DNA of 64,000 nt. Origin: Desulfacinum sp. (GTDB lineage: Bacteria; Desulfobacterota; Syntrophobacteria; Syntrophobacterales; DSM-9756). The stretch spans positions 35,001 to 99,000 of the forward strand of contig JACIYN010000017.1 of NCBI GenBank assembly GCA_014359885.1. The letters run 5' to 3'. Positions 7,717 through 16,775 of this stretch are shown piece by piece; positions within the stretch are counted from its first letter, which is position 1, and each line of letters begins with the position of its first letter. Both the position numbers and the translations under genes were made by a program. Under the pieces are notes generated by a model that worked only from the letters and a program-made list of their open reading frames with translations, was not told the origin of the DNA and searched no databases.

Positions 7717-9753
7717 ATGGATTACCGTTCCGTTCTCACCACCTGCCCGTATTGCGGCTGCGGCTGCGGGCTCTATCTGGAAGTGGTGGACGGCCGAATC
7801 GTTCAAACGCTTCCATCCAAGACCAGCCCCGTGAATCAGGGGAAGCTGTGCATCAAGGGCTGGAATGCGCATGAATTCGTGCAACATCCGCGGCGGCTCA
7901 CCCGACCGCTCATGCGCCGCGGCGGTGCCCAGGAAGAGGCGTCCTGGGACGAGGCCCTGGACGCGGTGGCCTCCGAGCTGAAAAGGGTCCGGGAAGCCCA
8001 CGGGCCGGACAGCGTGGCCTTTCTCACGTCCGCCCGCTGCACCAACGAGGAGAACTATCTGCTGCAAAAGTTCGCCCGGGCGGCCATCGGAACCAACAAC
8101 GTGGACCACTGCGCCCGTCTCTGACACAGCTCCACGGTGGCCGGTCTGGCCGCCGCGTTCGGAAGCGGTGCCATGACCAACTCCATCGAGGAGTTGGCCG
8201 ACGCTGATTGCATCTTCATCATCGGCTCCAACACCACGGTGGCGCATCCCCTGGTGGCCACCCGCCTGTATAAGGCCAAGGCCAAGGGGGCCAAGATCCT
8301 GGTGGCGGATCCGCGGCAGATCCAGATGGCTCTCTTTGCCGACGTGTACGTCCGCCAGCGCCTGGGGAGCGACGTGGCGCTCCTCAACGGCATGATGCAC
8401 GTGATCGTCAAGAACGGCTGGCACAACCGCCCGTTCATCGAGGAGCGCACGGAAGGGTTCGAAGAGTTTCTAAAGGTCATCGAAGAGTTCCCGCCGGAGA
8501 GGGCTTCGGAGCTGAGCGAGGTGGCGGTGGACGACATCGTCCGGATGGCCGAATACTATGCCAAGGCCAAGAACGGCTCCATTGTCTACTGCATGGGCAT
8601 CACCCAGCACACCACGGGTGTGGACAACGTGAAGACCCTGGCCAACCTGGCCATGCTGTGCGGCCACATCGGACGGCCCTCCACGGGGGTGAATCCGCTA
8701 CGCGGCCAGAACAACGTGCAGGGGGCCTGCGACATGGGAGGGCTTCCCAACGTGTACCCGGGCTACCAGGCCGTGACGGTACCCGAGATCAAGGAGAAGT
8801 TCGAAAAGGCGTGGAACGCCAAGCTCTCTCCCAACGTGGGGCTCACCATCATGGAAATGATGCACGGGATCGAGGAGGGCAAGGTGAAGGCCATGGTGAT
8901 CCTGGGTGAAAATCCCCTGGTGAGCGATCCCGATGTGGAGCACGTGCGCCACGCCCTCCAGCAACTGGAATTTCTGTGCGTGATCGACATCTTCCCCACC
9001 CCCACGACCGAGCTGGCCCACGTGGTGCTGCCCGCCGCCTCCTATGCGGAAAAGGAGGGCACCTTCAGTAACTCCGAACGGCGGGTTCAAAGGGTTCGGA
9101 AAGCCATCGACCCCGTGGGCGATGCGCGGCCCGACTGGCAGATCATCCAGGATCTGTCCAACCGGGTGGGCTATCCCATGAACTACGGATCGCCGGAAGA
9201 GATCTTTGAAGAGATCCGCCAAGTGACCCCGTCTTATGCGGGCATCACCTATGAGCGGATCGAGGGAGAAGGCCTCTGCTGGCCGTGTCCCACCACCGAT
9301 CATCCCGGGACGCCCTATCTCCACAAAGATCGATTCGCCCGCGGAAAGGGCCTGTTCCACGCCATCGACTACCGGCCGCCGGCGGAAACCCCGGATCAGG
9401 ATTACCCGTTCTGGCTCACCACCGGCCGATCCTACGTGCATTATCACACCGGCACCATGACACGGATCTCCCCGCACCTGGAACGGGAGATGCCGGAGGT
9501 CCTTCTGGAGATGCATCCGGACGATGCCGCCGCCTACGGCGTTCGGGACGGCGACGTGGTGCGGGTAAGCAGCCGGCGCGGGACGGTCACCACCAAGGTG
9601 CAGGTGACGGACCGGATCGGAAAGGGCGTGCTCTTCATGCCCTTCCACTTCACCGAGAGCGCCGCCAACGTCCTCACCAACACGGCGCTGGATCCCGTGT
9701 GCAAGATCCCGGAATACAAGGTATGCGCCGTGAAGGTGGAAAAGGCGGCCTGA
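7717..9753 (+). CDS. fdhA: Selenocysteine-containing formate dehydrogenase catalytic subunit (single-domain FdhA)
   Basis: The gene reads through an in-frame TGA at 8122-8124 as selenocysteine (residue 136 of 678). It was chosen from the ATG at 7717, which follows AAGGAGAGG. The N-terminus holds the 4Fe-4S motif (CPYCGCGCG, then GKLCIKG). The context NNVDHCARL-U-HSSTVAGL is the standard formate dehydrogenase active site, with Sec binding Mo or W and His next to it. NPLRGQNNVQGACDMG and the C-terminal molydopterin dinucleotide domain follow. A SECIS hairpin lies just after the TGA. There is no signal peptide and no beta or gamma subunit next to it, so it is a cytoplasmic FDH-H-like enzyme. A strong terminator follows, so it is probably monocistronic. 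It is divergent from rnf. Confidence 0.95.
8122..8154 (+). promoter_or_regulatory. Selenocysteine UGA codon with bacterial SECIS hairpin
   Basis: After the TGA come 11 bases, then a 7-bp stem GGTGGCC / GGCCGCC (8136-8142 and 8148-8154) with the loop GGTCT. The GGUCU loop is the same as that of the E. coli fdhF SECIS, which SelB recognises. The hairpin therefore supports recoding rather than a frameshift or pseudogene. Confidence 0.93.
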
Positions 9754-9791
9754 TGGACGGGCGGGCCGCCGCCGTGAAAGCGCCATGGACA

Positions 9792-9833
9792 AAAGGGGCC
9801 CGGGGAGTCATCCCCGGGCCCTTTGTCTTTTTG
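9792..9833 (+). terminator. Rho-independent terminator after fdhA
   Basis: The arms are AAAGGGGCCCGGGGA (one bulged G) and TCCCCGGGCCCTTT with a GTCA loop, followed by a T-rich tract (TTTGTCTTTTT). It lies 38 bases after the fdhA stop. Confidence 0.9.
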
Positions 9834-9896
9834 AGATCGACTCGGTGAGGCGCAAATTCATTGAAACGGGGTCGTGTGCCGGCCGTGCACGGGGAC

Positions 9897-9926
9897 TGTA
9901 GGGGCGAAGGATCATTCGCTCCTACA
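9897..9926. repeat. GTAGGGGCGAA palindrome, copy 1
   Basis: TGTAGGGGCGAA-GGATCA-TTCGCTCCTACA is a near-perfect palindrome. Related copies are at 13671, 35473, 40814 and 53751. Flanking similarity to the 13671 copy in inverted orientation (GGTCGTGT on one side, CAAAGGTG on the other) suggests a larger mobile unit. The rest of 9834-10035 holds no gene. Confidence 0.8.
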
Positions 9927-10035
9927 GGGGCTTCTCGCAAAGGTGAGTTTCAACTGGAGGTGTCTTTCATTCATAAGGGGGCGCGCCTCGCCATGACCAT
10001 TGTAGGCAAGGGAGGTCCATGCTGGCCCCCACGCC

Positions 10036-10488
10036 TCACCCCTTACGCCCCGCACCGATGGCAGCCCGGGCCAGGGCGTCGCAACGTTCGTTTTCGGGAT
10101 GGCCGCTGTGGCCGCGCACCCAGCGCCACTCCACCCGGTGGTGCTGCGTGAGCCGGTCCAGCTCCTGCCACAGTTCCTTGTTCTTGACGGGTTCCTTGGT
10201 GGCGGTCTTCCAACCGTTCTTCTTCCACCGATGGATCCACTGGGTGATGCCCTTCTGGAGATATTGGGAATCGGTGTGGACCACCACGTGACAGGGTTCC
10301 TTGAGGGCCTTCAAGGCCTCGATGACCGCCTGGAGCTCCATCTTGTTGTTGGTGGTCCAGCGACTGGATCCGCTCAGCTCCTTTTCGTGGCCTTTGTAGC
10401 GCAAAATGGCGCCCCAGCCCCCCGGTCCCGGATTGCCCGTGCAGGCCCCGTCGGTAAAAACCTCAACTGTTTTCATCTCCTGCGCCAT
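10036..10488 (-). CDS. rnhA: Ribonuclease HI
   Basis: RNase HI removes the RNA strand of RNA:DNA hybrids. The chosen start at 10488 ([19 protein letters not shown]) is preceded by GAGG at the right spacing and gives 150 residues, the normal bacterial size; the open frame extends upstream to 10617 without family similarity. Catalytic acidic residues are visible in FTDGACTG (Asp), NKMELQAV (Glu), HTDSQY (Asp) and NERCDALA (Asp), with the [10 protein letters not shown] loop. The basic handle region ([10 protein letters not shown]) is present, so it is the E. coli-type enzyme. It is a single gene, convergent with the fdhA transcription unit and divergent from the histidine kinase gene. Confidence 0.95.
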   Translation of the reverse strand: MAQEMKTVEVFTDGACTGNPGPGGWGAILRYKGHEKELSGSSRWTTNNKMELQAVIEALKALKEPCHVVVHTDSQYLQKGITQWIHRWKKNGWKTATKEPVKNKELWQELDRLTQHHRVEWRWVRGHSGHPENERCDALARAAIGAGRKG

Positions 10489-10708
10489 CTTTGCCTCAAA
10501 GGGATCGGTTCTTTTTCCGGCTTTGGTTTTGGGCGGGCATGAACCCCGCCCACACAAAACCGGCGGACAGCACGCACCATAGCACGAAACGGTCGGCACG
10601 GCATCCCGGTTCCGCACCGAGACCCCGTTCTTTCCCGGCCCCGTTTGTGGTAATAGTGGAAGGGCGTTGGGGAGAACGGAAACTTGTGGATCGGGTGGGG
10701 AGGCGCCT

Positions 10709-12151
10709 ATGTTCCGTTTCTGGAAGAACTTTCACCTGAACATACGCCAGAAAGTCGTCGTGGGCATGACCCTGGGGCTGGTGGCGCTGGGCATCATCGG
10801 GGCCATCTCCTACCGGTCGCTTCTGGAGATCGAGACCAAGGTGAAGTTCGTGGAGGTGGCGGACGATCTCTTGAACGCCATCCTGGAGCTGCGTCGTTTC
10901 GAGAAGAACTTCTTCCTGTACGAGACCCTGGAGGCCATCGAGGAAAACGAGCGCTACAGCGAAGAGGCCCTGTCCATCCTCACGCGCATTTCCCCTAAAC
11001 TTCGATCCCTTGAAGGCGGCAAGAAACTCCAGCGGATCGAATCGTCCCTCCAGGACTATCGGAGCCTGATGGCCGACCTGAAGCGGGCGGCTTCGGCGCA
11101 ACAGCCGGAAGAGATTCAGAGGCTGGAGCAGCCGCTCCGGGAAAAGGGCAAGGAATTGGTGGACCTGGCCCAGGACCTGGTCTATTTCGAACGCCTGCGG
11201 ATCCTGGGAATCCTCAAGTCCCTGAAGGCCCAACTGGCCGGCTCCCTGGCCCTGGCCCTGCTGGCGGGCGTTCTCTTCGTCGCTCTGGTGGCCCACAAAA
11301 TCGTGCGGCCGTTGAAGGTGATCGAAAGGAATATGCTTCGCATCGCCAAGGGGGACTTCTCCCCCCTTCCGGTCATGGACACCCGGGACGAGACGCAGCA
11401 GGTGGTGGAGGCCTTCAACCGAATGGTCACCGAGCTGGAACGGCGCCAGGACCAGCTCGTCCAGGCCAAGAAGCTGTCCTCCCTGGGGGTGCTCACGTCC
11501 GGGGTCGCCCACCAGCTGAACAACCCGCTCAACAACATCTCCACTTCGTGCCAGATCCTTCTGGAAGACCTGGATCAGTTGGAAACGGACTTCGTCCGCC
11601 GGGTGCTCACCAACGTGGAGCAGGAGGTGGCGCGGGCTCGGGACATCGTAAAGGGCCTTCTGGAGTTTTCCCGGGCCAAGGAATTTTCCATCGTGCCCAC
11701 CCGTCTCAAGGAGGTGGTGGACAAGACGGCCCGGCTGGTCTCCAGCCAGGTGCCGCCGGGAGTTCAGATTGAGACCCGGGTGCCCGAGGACATGGTGATC
11801 GCTATGGATCCCCAGCGCATGCAGCAGGTCTTTTTGAATCTTTTCATGAACGCCATCCAGGCCATGCGGGACGGGCAGGGGGAGATTTCGGTGACCGCGG
11901 ACTACGATGAAACGGGAAAAGAGGTGCACATCCGGGTGCGGGACACGGGGTGCGGCATGTCGGAGGAGGTGGTGAGCAAGATCTTCGATCCCTTCTTCAC
12001 CACCAAGGAGGTGGGGGAGGGCACCGGCCTGGGGCTTTCCATCGCCTACGGAATTGTGGAAAAGCACCGGGGGCGCATTGAGGTGGAAAGCCGCGAAGGG
12101 GAAGGGACCACCTTCACCATCACCCTGCCCGTTGACCGTGGAGAAGGCTAA
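10709..12151 (+). CDS. Membrane-bound sensor histidine kinase (NtrB/HydH-like)
   Basis: The ATG at 10709 follows GGGGAGG and gives 480 residues. There are two membrane helices (about 14-36 and 178-198) flanking an all-helical periplasmic sensor of about 140 residues. These are followed by a HAMP linker ([11 protein letters not shown]), a HisKA dimerisation domain with phospho-His in [12 protein letters not shown], and a HATPase domain with the N box NLFMNAIQA and glycine boxes DTGCGMS and [11 protein letters not shown]. The form is that of kinases paired with sigma-54 activators. The response regulator starts 82 bases downstream on the same strand. The signal sensed is not evident. It could also phosphorylate the receiver domain in the neighbouring Lon protein. 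Confidence 0.92.
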   Translation: MFRFWKNFHLNIRQKVVVGMTLGLVALGIIGAISYRSLLEIETKVKFVEVADDLLNAILELRRFEKNFFLYETLEAIEENERYSEEALSILTRISPKLRSLEGGKKLQRIESSLQDYRSLMADLKRAASAQQPEEIQRLEQPLREKGKELVDLAQDLVYFERLRILGILKSLKAQLAGSLALALLAGVLFVALVAHKIVRPLKVIERNMLRIAKGDFSPLPVMDTRDETQQVVEAFNRMVTELERRQDQLVQAKKLSSLGVLTSGVAHQLNNPLNNISTSCQILLEDLDQLETDFVRRVLTNVEQEVARARDIVKGLLEFSRAKEFSIVPTRLKEVVDKTARLVSSQVPPGVQIETRVPEDMVIAMDPQRMQQVFLNLFMNAIQAMRDGQGEISVTADYDETGKEVHIRVRDTGCGMSEEVVSKIFDPFFTTKEVGEGTGLGLSIAYGIVEKHRGRIEVESREGEGTTFTITLPVDRGEG

Positions 12152-12233
12152 GGCTCAAGGCGAAGGCGCCTGGAAACGGGAACCGGTAAGGGCGACGGCT
12201 GGGAAGCCAGCAGAGAAGAAAGGGCACGACCGG

Positions 12234-13583
12234 ATGACGGCGCGGATTCTCATCGTGGACGACGAAAAGATCGCCCGGGACAACCTGGAATACGTCCTCA
12301 AAAAGGAGGGCTACGATGTGGTGGCCGTGGACAGCGGCTTTCGGGCCCTCAAGGAACTGGAGCGCTCGGAATTCGATCTGGTGATGACGGATCTGCGCAT
12401 GGAGCGGGTGGACGGCATGGACGTGCTGGAACGTACCAAGGAGCTCTCTCCGGAAACGGAGGTGATCGTCGTCACGGGCTACGCCACCGTGTCGTCGGCG
12501 GTGGAGGCCATGAAAAAAGGAGCCTACCACTACCTGCCCAAGCCCTACAAGCTCGACGAAGTGCGCATCCTGGTGCGAAAGGCGCTGGAACGAAGGGAGC
12601 TGGAAAAGGAGGTCCGGGAGCTCAGGCGGCAGGTGAAGCGGGAGAGCGGCGGCCCGGTGATCATCGGCAAGAGCGAGAAGATGCAGCAGCTTCTCCGAAT
12701 GGTGGAGCAGATCGCTCCCACGGACACGAGTGTCCTCATCCTGGGAGAGACCGGCACCGGAAAGGAACTGGTGGCCCGGGCGGTTCATGCCAGGAGCGAA
12801 CGCTGCGACCGGCCGTTTCTGGCCATCAATTGCGGGGCCTTCACCGAAGAGCTCCTGGCCAATGAGCTCTTTGGCCATGAAAAAGAGGCCTTCACCGGGG
12901 CACGGTCCACCAAGAAGGGGCTTCTGGAATCGGCCCAGGGCGGAACCGTTTTCCTGGACGAAATCGGAGAAATGCCGCCCACCATGCAGGTGAAACTCCT
13001 GCGGGTCCTGCAGGAAAGAAGGCTCATCCGCGTGGGCGGAACCGAAGAGATCCCGGTGGACATCCGGGTGGTGGCCGCCACCAACCGCAATCTCCTCAAA
13101 GAAGTGAAGAAGGGCCGTTTCCGCCAGGATCTCTACTATCGGCTTAACGTCATCACCCTGTATGTGCCCCCGCTGGTGGAGCGCCGGGACGACATCCCGC
13201 TGCTCTGCCGCCACTTTCTGGAAAAGTTCGCCCGTGAGCAGAAAAAGGAGATCCACGAAATCTCCGAGGACGTGCTGGAGGTACTCATGCACTACGAATT
13301 TCCGGGAAACGTACGGGAGCTGGAAAACATCATGGAGCGGGCCGTGGCCCTGGCCCAGGGGGACCGCATCGAGGTGAGCCACCTGCCCCCGGATCTTCAG
13401 CAGTTGACCCTTCGCGTCCCCCGCCATGCGCGCCGGGAATTCCTCACCCTGGAAGAATACGAAAAGGACTACATCCTGTGGGTTCTCAAAAAGGTGAAGG
13501 GAAACAAGACCAAGGCGGCGGAAATTCTCGGCATCGACCGGGTTTCTCTGTGGCGGCGGCTGAAGCGCTTCGGGCTGCAGTAG
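12234..13583 (+). CDS. NtrC-family sigma-54 response regulator (REC-AAA+-Fis)
   Basis: The 449-residue protein starts at ATG 12234. The receiver domain (1-120) has phospho-acceptor Asp53 (LVMTDLRM) and switch Lys103 in YLPKPY. The AAA+ domain has Walker A GETGTGKE (171-178), Walker B TVFLDEIGE and the sigma-54 contact loop. That loop reads EAFTGA rather than the usual GAFTGA, a tolerated but notable first-position change. The C-terminus is a Fis-type helix-turn-helix (NKTKAAEILGIDRVSLWRRL). It activates sigma-54 promoters by ATP hydrolysis. The obvious local target is the predicted -24/-12 promoter at 16484 with GTTGC palindromes upstream. The receiver is strikingly similar to the one inside the convergent Lon gene. 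Confidence 0.93.
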   Translation: MTARILIVDDEKIARDNLEYVLKKEGYDVVAVDSGFRALKELERSEFDLVMTDLRMERVDGMDVLERTKELSPETEVIVVTGYATVSSAVEAMKKGAYHYLPKPYKLDEVRILVRKALERRELEKEVRELRRQVKRESGGPVIIGKSEKMQQLLRMVEQIAPTDTSVLILGETGTGKELVARAVHARSERCDRPFLAINCGAFTEELLANELFGHEKEAFTGARSTKKGLLESAQGGTVFLDEIGEMPPTMQVKLLRVLQERRLIRVGGTEEIPVDIRVVAATNRNLLKEVKKGRFRQDLYYRLNVITLYVPPLVERRDDIPLLCRHFLEKFAREQKKEIHEISEDVLEVLMHYEFPGNVRELENIMERAVALAQGDRIEVSHLPPDLQQLTLRVPRHARREFLTLEEYEKDYILWVLKKVKGNKTKAAEILGIDRVSLWRRLKRFGLQ

Positions 13584-13670
13584 GACCCGCGCGGTTCTCT
13601 TTCACGTTGACCCCCATCACGGAGGGCCCGTTACAAGGAAGGATGAAACGCACCTTTGGCAAGCAGACCC

Positions 13671-13702
13671 CTGTAGGGGCGAATGATTATTCGCCCCTAC
13701 AG
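13671..13702. repeat. GTAGGGGCGAA palindrome, copy 2
   Basis: CTGTAGGGGCGAATGA and TATTCGCCCCTACAG form a long palindrome in the 392-base gap between the regulator and the Lon gene. The convergent 3' ends make it a possible bidirectional terminator. Confidence 0.8.
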
Positions 13703-13832
13703 GCCGCGGGCGCGAACGGAACGAGGTCGTGTTTCATGTTTCATATAAACGATCAGGGAGAGCTCGCCAGCCCGCCGGGATGAAAGAACCTACGCCGGGG
13801 GGCTGTCCGTCTTGTGGGGGCTTTTCTCTATC

Positions 13833-13921
13833 TGTGGGAGCGCCGCAAGGCGCCATAAGGTGGCCGCCGCACCGCCGAGGAATGGTCGGCCATCCGGATC
13901 GCGGCTTTCGCCGCTCCCACA
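13833..13921. repeat. Long inverted repeat with TGTGGGAGCG ends
   Basis: TGTGGGAGCG at 13833-13842 is matched by CGCTCCCACA at 13912-13921. The inside contains smaller GC hairpins (GCGCCGCAAGGCGCC). It resembles the common GTGGGAGCG REP-type elements. No protein is encoded here. Confidence 0.6.
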
Positions 13922-13975
13922 TCTCGCCCATCGCCATTGGCGTCCATTCGCGTTCATTCTCGGTTTTCCTTCCTA

Positions 13976-15994
13976 TTAGCCGGCGGGTTCCAGGACTCTT
14001 TCGATGATCTGCTCCACGTCGTCGGCCAATACCACCTCCACGCCCGCCAGCACATCCTCTTCCAGCCTTCGGATGTCCGGCTCGTTCCGCTTGGGAAAAA
14101 CCACGGTGGAAACCCCCGCCCGCTGAGCCGCCAGGATCTTTTCGCGGACGCCGGCCACCTGCAGGATGCGCCCGCTCAGAGTGAGTTCCCCCGTGAGGGC
14201 CACATCCCGGCGTGCCGGGCGCTGCAAGAGCAGCGACAGCAGGGAGACGGCGATGGTGATCCCCGCGGACGGCCCATCCTTGGGGATGGCACCGGCCGGG
14301 ATGTGGATGTGGATGTCCGTGTCCTTGAAAAAGTCCGGGTCGATCCCGAACCGCTCCGCGTGGCTTCTCACGTAGCTCAGGGCCGTCTGGGCCGATTCCT
14401 TGAGGATGGTGCCCAGGGATCCGGTGAGGATGAGTTGCTGGGAACCGCGCATCCGCGTGCTCTCCACAAAGATGATCTCCCCCCCGAGCTCGCTCCACAC
14501 GAGCCCCGTGGCCACCCCGATGCGACTCCTGGCTTCCGCCACCTCGTGGGTGTGGCGGGGAGGCCCCAGAAGCTCGTGGATCACCTCCTCGTCGATCTCG
14601 CCCGGACCCGCCGAGTTGTCCGCCGCCAGATAGAGCCGGGCCACCTTGCGGCAGACCGCCGCCAGCTCCCGTTCCAACTGGCGCAGGCCCGCCTCCCGCG
14701 TGTAGCCCCGAATGAGGGCGCGGATGGCCTCGTCGGAGAAGGCGACGTCCCGCCCCCGCAGTCCATGCTCGTGCAACTGCCTCGGGATCATGAAGTGGCG
14801 GGCGATGGCGAGCTTCTCCCTTTCGGTGTAGCCCGGAAATTCGATCACCTCCAGCCGATCCAGCAGGGGCCCCGGGAGCCGCTCCACCACATTGGCCGTG
14901 GCGATGAACATGACGCCCGAGAGATCGAAGGGCACGTCCAGGTAGTGGTCCATGAAATGGGAATTCTGCTCCGGATCCAGGATTTCCAGCAGCACCGAGG
15001 CGGGGTCCCCCCGGAAATCCTGCCCGATCTTGTCGATTTCATCCAGCATGAAGACCGGGTTCTTCACCCCCAGACGGCGGATTTCGTGGATGATCCGGCC
15101 CGGCATGGCGCCCACGTAGGTTCTCCGATGGCCGCGCAGTTCCGCTTCGTCGCGAAGGCCCGCCAGAGAAAGCCTCACAAAGCGCCTTTCCAAGGCCTGG
15201 GCGATGGAGCGCCCGATGGAGGTCTTGCCCGTTCCGGGCGGACCGGAAAAGCACAGGATCGGCCCCCGGGTCATCTGCATGTGGCGCTTCTTTTCCTTGA
15301 TGGAGGCCACAAGGGTGCGCAGCTCGGCGATGTTGATGGGCTTGGATAGATAGGTGGCAGCTCCCTTCTGCAAAGCGGCCACGGCCGACGAAACAGTGGC
15401 GTAGCCCGTCACCATGATGGTTTCCGTGTTGGGCGAGATCTTCTTGACGGCCTCCAGGAGCTGCAGGCCGTCCATCTTCTGCATCTTCAGGTCCGTGAGG
15501 ATCAGGTCGTACTCCTTGAGCCGGAGCTTTTCGAAGGCGTCTTGGCCGTCCACGGCCGTGTCCACCTGGTAGCCTTCTTTCTTAAGCACGTATTCCAGGT
15601 TGGTGCGGGCGATTTCCTCGTCGTCCACCACCAGTACGCGGAAGGCCTGGAGGGAACAGAGGGTTCGGACGGCCAGGTAGTCCAGGATCCGATCTTTTAC
15701 GTGCTGGAGGCCGTAATGGGCCTGGCTCAGGATCTTTTCCGCCCGCCCGAGATCCAGATTGTCCTCCGTAAACCGGTTCCACGGAAGGGAGAGGAGAAAA
15801 TCGATGTAAGTGGTGCCGATGGCGTACTCGGCCACCGCCGGATCCGTCTTTTCCAGCTTGTCCAGTTCCTTGAGAACCACCTTGAGGACGTGTTCCGGGA
15901 GGTCGGCTCCCTCTGCACGTTGCCTCAATTCCTCCAGATCCCCCGGCTCGCCCTCGGGGCGCTGTTCCTCTTCCGGGCGCTTAAAGAAGATCAT
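13976..15994 (-). CDS. Short Lon-type AAA+ protease with an inserted response-regulator receiver domain
   Basis: The ATG at 15994 follows GAGGAGGAG and gives 672 residues. The N-terminal substrate-binding LON domain (about 200 residues) is missing. The protein starts in the helical subdomain (LPEHVLKVVLKELDKLEK, then LLSLPWNRFTEDNLDLGRAE). After KDRILDYLAVRTLC (about 103-113), where Lon normally runs straight into GPILC, a complete receiver domain is inserted (118-236; DDEE, Asp168 in LILTDLKM, Lys218 in LSKPI). Lon then resumes with GPPGTGKT (251-258), MLDEID, and the protease domain with Ser576 in KDGPSAG and Lys619, the same 43-residue spacing as E. coli Ser679/Lys722. It is therefore predicted to be an active protease gated by phosphorylation. 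It is convergent with the kinase and regulator genes. Confidence 0.93.
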   Translation of the reverse strand: MIFFKRPEEEQRPEGEPGDLEELRQRAEGADLPEHVLKVVLKELDKLEKTDPAVAEYAIGTTYIDFLLSLPWNRFTEDNLDLGRAEKILSQAHYGLQHVKDRILDYLAVRTLCSLQAFRVLVVDDEEIARTNLEYVLKKEGYQVDTAVDGQDAFEKLRLKEYDLILTDLKMQKMDGLQLLEAVKKISPNTETIMVTGYATVSSAVAALQKGAATYLSKPINIAELRTLVASIKEKKRHMQMTRGPILCFSGPPGTGKTSIGRSIAQALERRFVRLSLAGLRDEAELRGHRRTYVGAMPGRIIHEIRRLGVKNPVFMLDEIDKIGQDFRGDPASVLLEILDPEQNSHFMDHYLDVPFDLSGVMFIATANVVERLPGPLLDRLEVIEFPGYTEREKLAIARHFMIPRQLHEHGLRGRDVAFSDEAIRALIRGYTREAGLRQLERELAAVCRKVARLYLAADNSAGPGEIDEEVIHELLGPPRHTHEVAEARSRIGVATGLVWSELGGEIIFVESTRMRGSQQLILTGSLGTILKESAQTALSYVRSHAERFGIDPDFFKDTDIHIHIPAGAIPKDGPSAGITIAVSLLSLLLQRPARRDVALTGELTLSGRILQVAGVREKILAAQRAGVSTVVFPKRNEPDIRRLEEDVLAGVEVVLADDVEQIIERVLEPAG

Positions 15995-16298
15995 GGGCCG
16001 GCTCCTCCTCGGTTGTGATCCTTTGCTACGCTCCATTATTTCATCCGCGTCGATGGCAGGCAAACGAAAAGGGAACCGGGCGCGCCGCAGCTTCCCATGT
16101 GGATTTGGGCCTGTGTGTGGCCCATGCAGACCTTTCCATGGCGATTCCGCATCGACTCTCGGGCTTCGCGGGGCTGCATGAACCCCGCCCCTACCCGAGA
16201 GGAGACCATCAGCGGAGATGGAGGGTGGGCGCTGAACCATGGGGATTCGCCGATCTCGGCCGCGCTCTTGGGCTGTTCCCGGCGGGGCGCCTCGAATC

Positions 16299-16401
16299 GT
16301 TGCGATCCGCAACGACTCGTTGCTCTTGTTGCAATGGTCTGTAACTAGCGGATACTAAACTAAAAATGCTTTAAGACTTCCTGGATGTTGCAGTCTGCAA
16401 C
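16299..16401. promoter_or_regulatory. GTTGC palindromes, predicted activator-binding sites
   Basis: Two clean palindromes are visible: GTTGCG-ATC-CGCAAC (16299-16313) and GTTGCAG-T-CTGCAAC (16387-16401). A third TTGCAA core lies at 16329-16334. They lie about 110-200 bases upstream of the predicted sigma-54 start site, the distance expected for enhancer sites of an NtrC-type activator. The whole stretch 15995-16556 has no convincing gene. It also carries the leader of the Lon gene on the minus strand. Confidence 0.55.
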
Positions 16402-16482
16402 GGCTCCCTTTTCCCCCACGTTTTCCTCTTCATGCAGCAAAAGTAACGGAATATCCAATGGTTAGGCGATTGTGTGGCCGTC

Positions 16483-16498
16483 GGGCACGGGTCTTGAT
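16483..16498 (+). promoter_or_regulatory. Predicted sigma-54 promoter
   Basis: GGGCACGGGTCTTGAT fits the -24/-12 form (GGCACG, four bases, TTG). The -24 GG is at 16484-16485 and the -12 G at 16496. The -12 element has GA instead of GC, so the match is good but not perfect. It lies 60 bases before the first small gene of the operon. Confidence 0.55.
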
Positions 16499-16556
16499 CT
16501 TACAGGGGGCAAACGGAACGGCTCCCCGGCGGGGACAAGACAAAAGGAGGACGGTC

Positions 16557-16724
16557 ATGAGGCGCATCAAGGAAAAGCTGGAAGCCATGGCGGCGGCCAT
16601 CGCCTTTGCGGAAGCCGGCGAGAGGGACGAGGCCCTGCGGCTGCTCCACGAGGAAAAGCGCACGGAAAAGCGTGTTGAAAAGCGGAAGGACCAGCGGCCT
16701 CGTGCCCGGGTGTACCGGACTTGA
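16557..16724 (+). CDS. Small FAEAG-module protein (55 aa)
   Basis: The ATG at 16557 follows AAAGGAGGACGGTC, a very strong ribosome site. The product is 55 residues: a predicted helix (RRIKEKLEAMAAAIAFAEAG), ERDEALRLLHEE, then a highly basic tail of Lys, Arg and Glu. The AxxFAEAG segment recurs at the N-terminus of both Usp-like proteins encoded downstream (residues about 30-50 of each), so this is a stand-alone copy of that module without the Usp domain. It is the first gene after the predicted sigma-54 promoter. The function is unknown. It could be a protein-protein docking helix, for example for the Lon-REC protease, but that is speculation. Confidence 0.75.
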   Translation: MRRIKEKLEAMAAAIAFAEAGERDEALRLLHEEKRTEKRVEKRKDQRPRARVYRT

Positions 16725-16775
16725 GATGCTCAGGGGGGCGGATTCGAGAAGCCGTGCGATAGAAGGGGGGAAGCC

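Noticed and set aside
8122..8124. TGA in the first fdhA gene as a frameshift or pseudogene
   Set aside because: The Sec context, the SECIS hairpin with GGTCT loop and the intact downstream frame show programmed recoding. The same holds for 51960-51962.
10496..12067. A 523-residue minus-strand frame opposite the histidine kinase
   Set aside because: It is a shadow of the kinase gene with no recognisable domain.
15995..16344. A plus-strand gene at 16015-16344
   Set aside because: No ribosome site, no domain, composition like shadow reading, and the stretch carries the regulatory palindromes.
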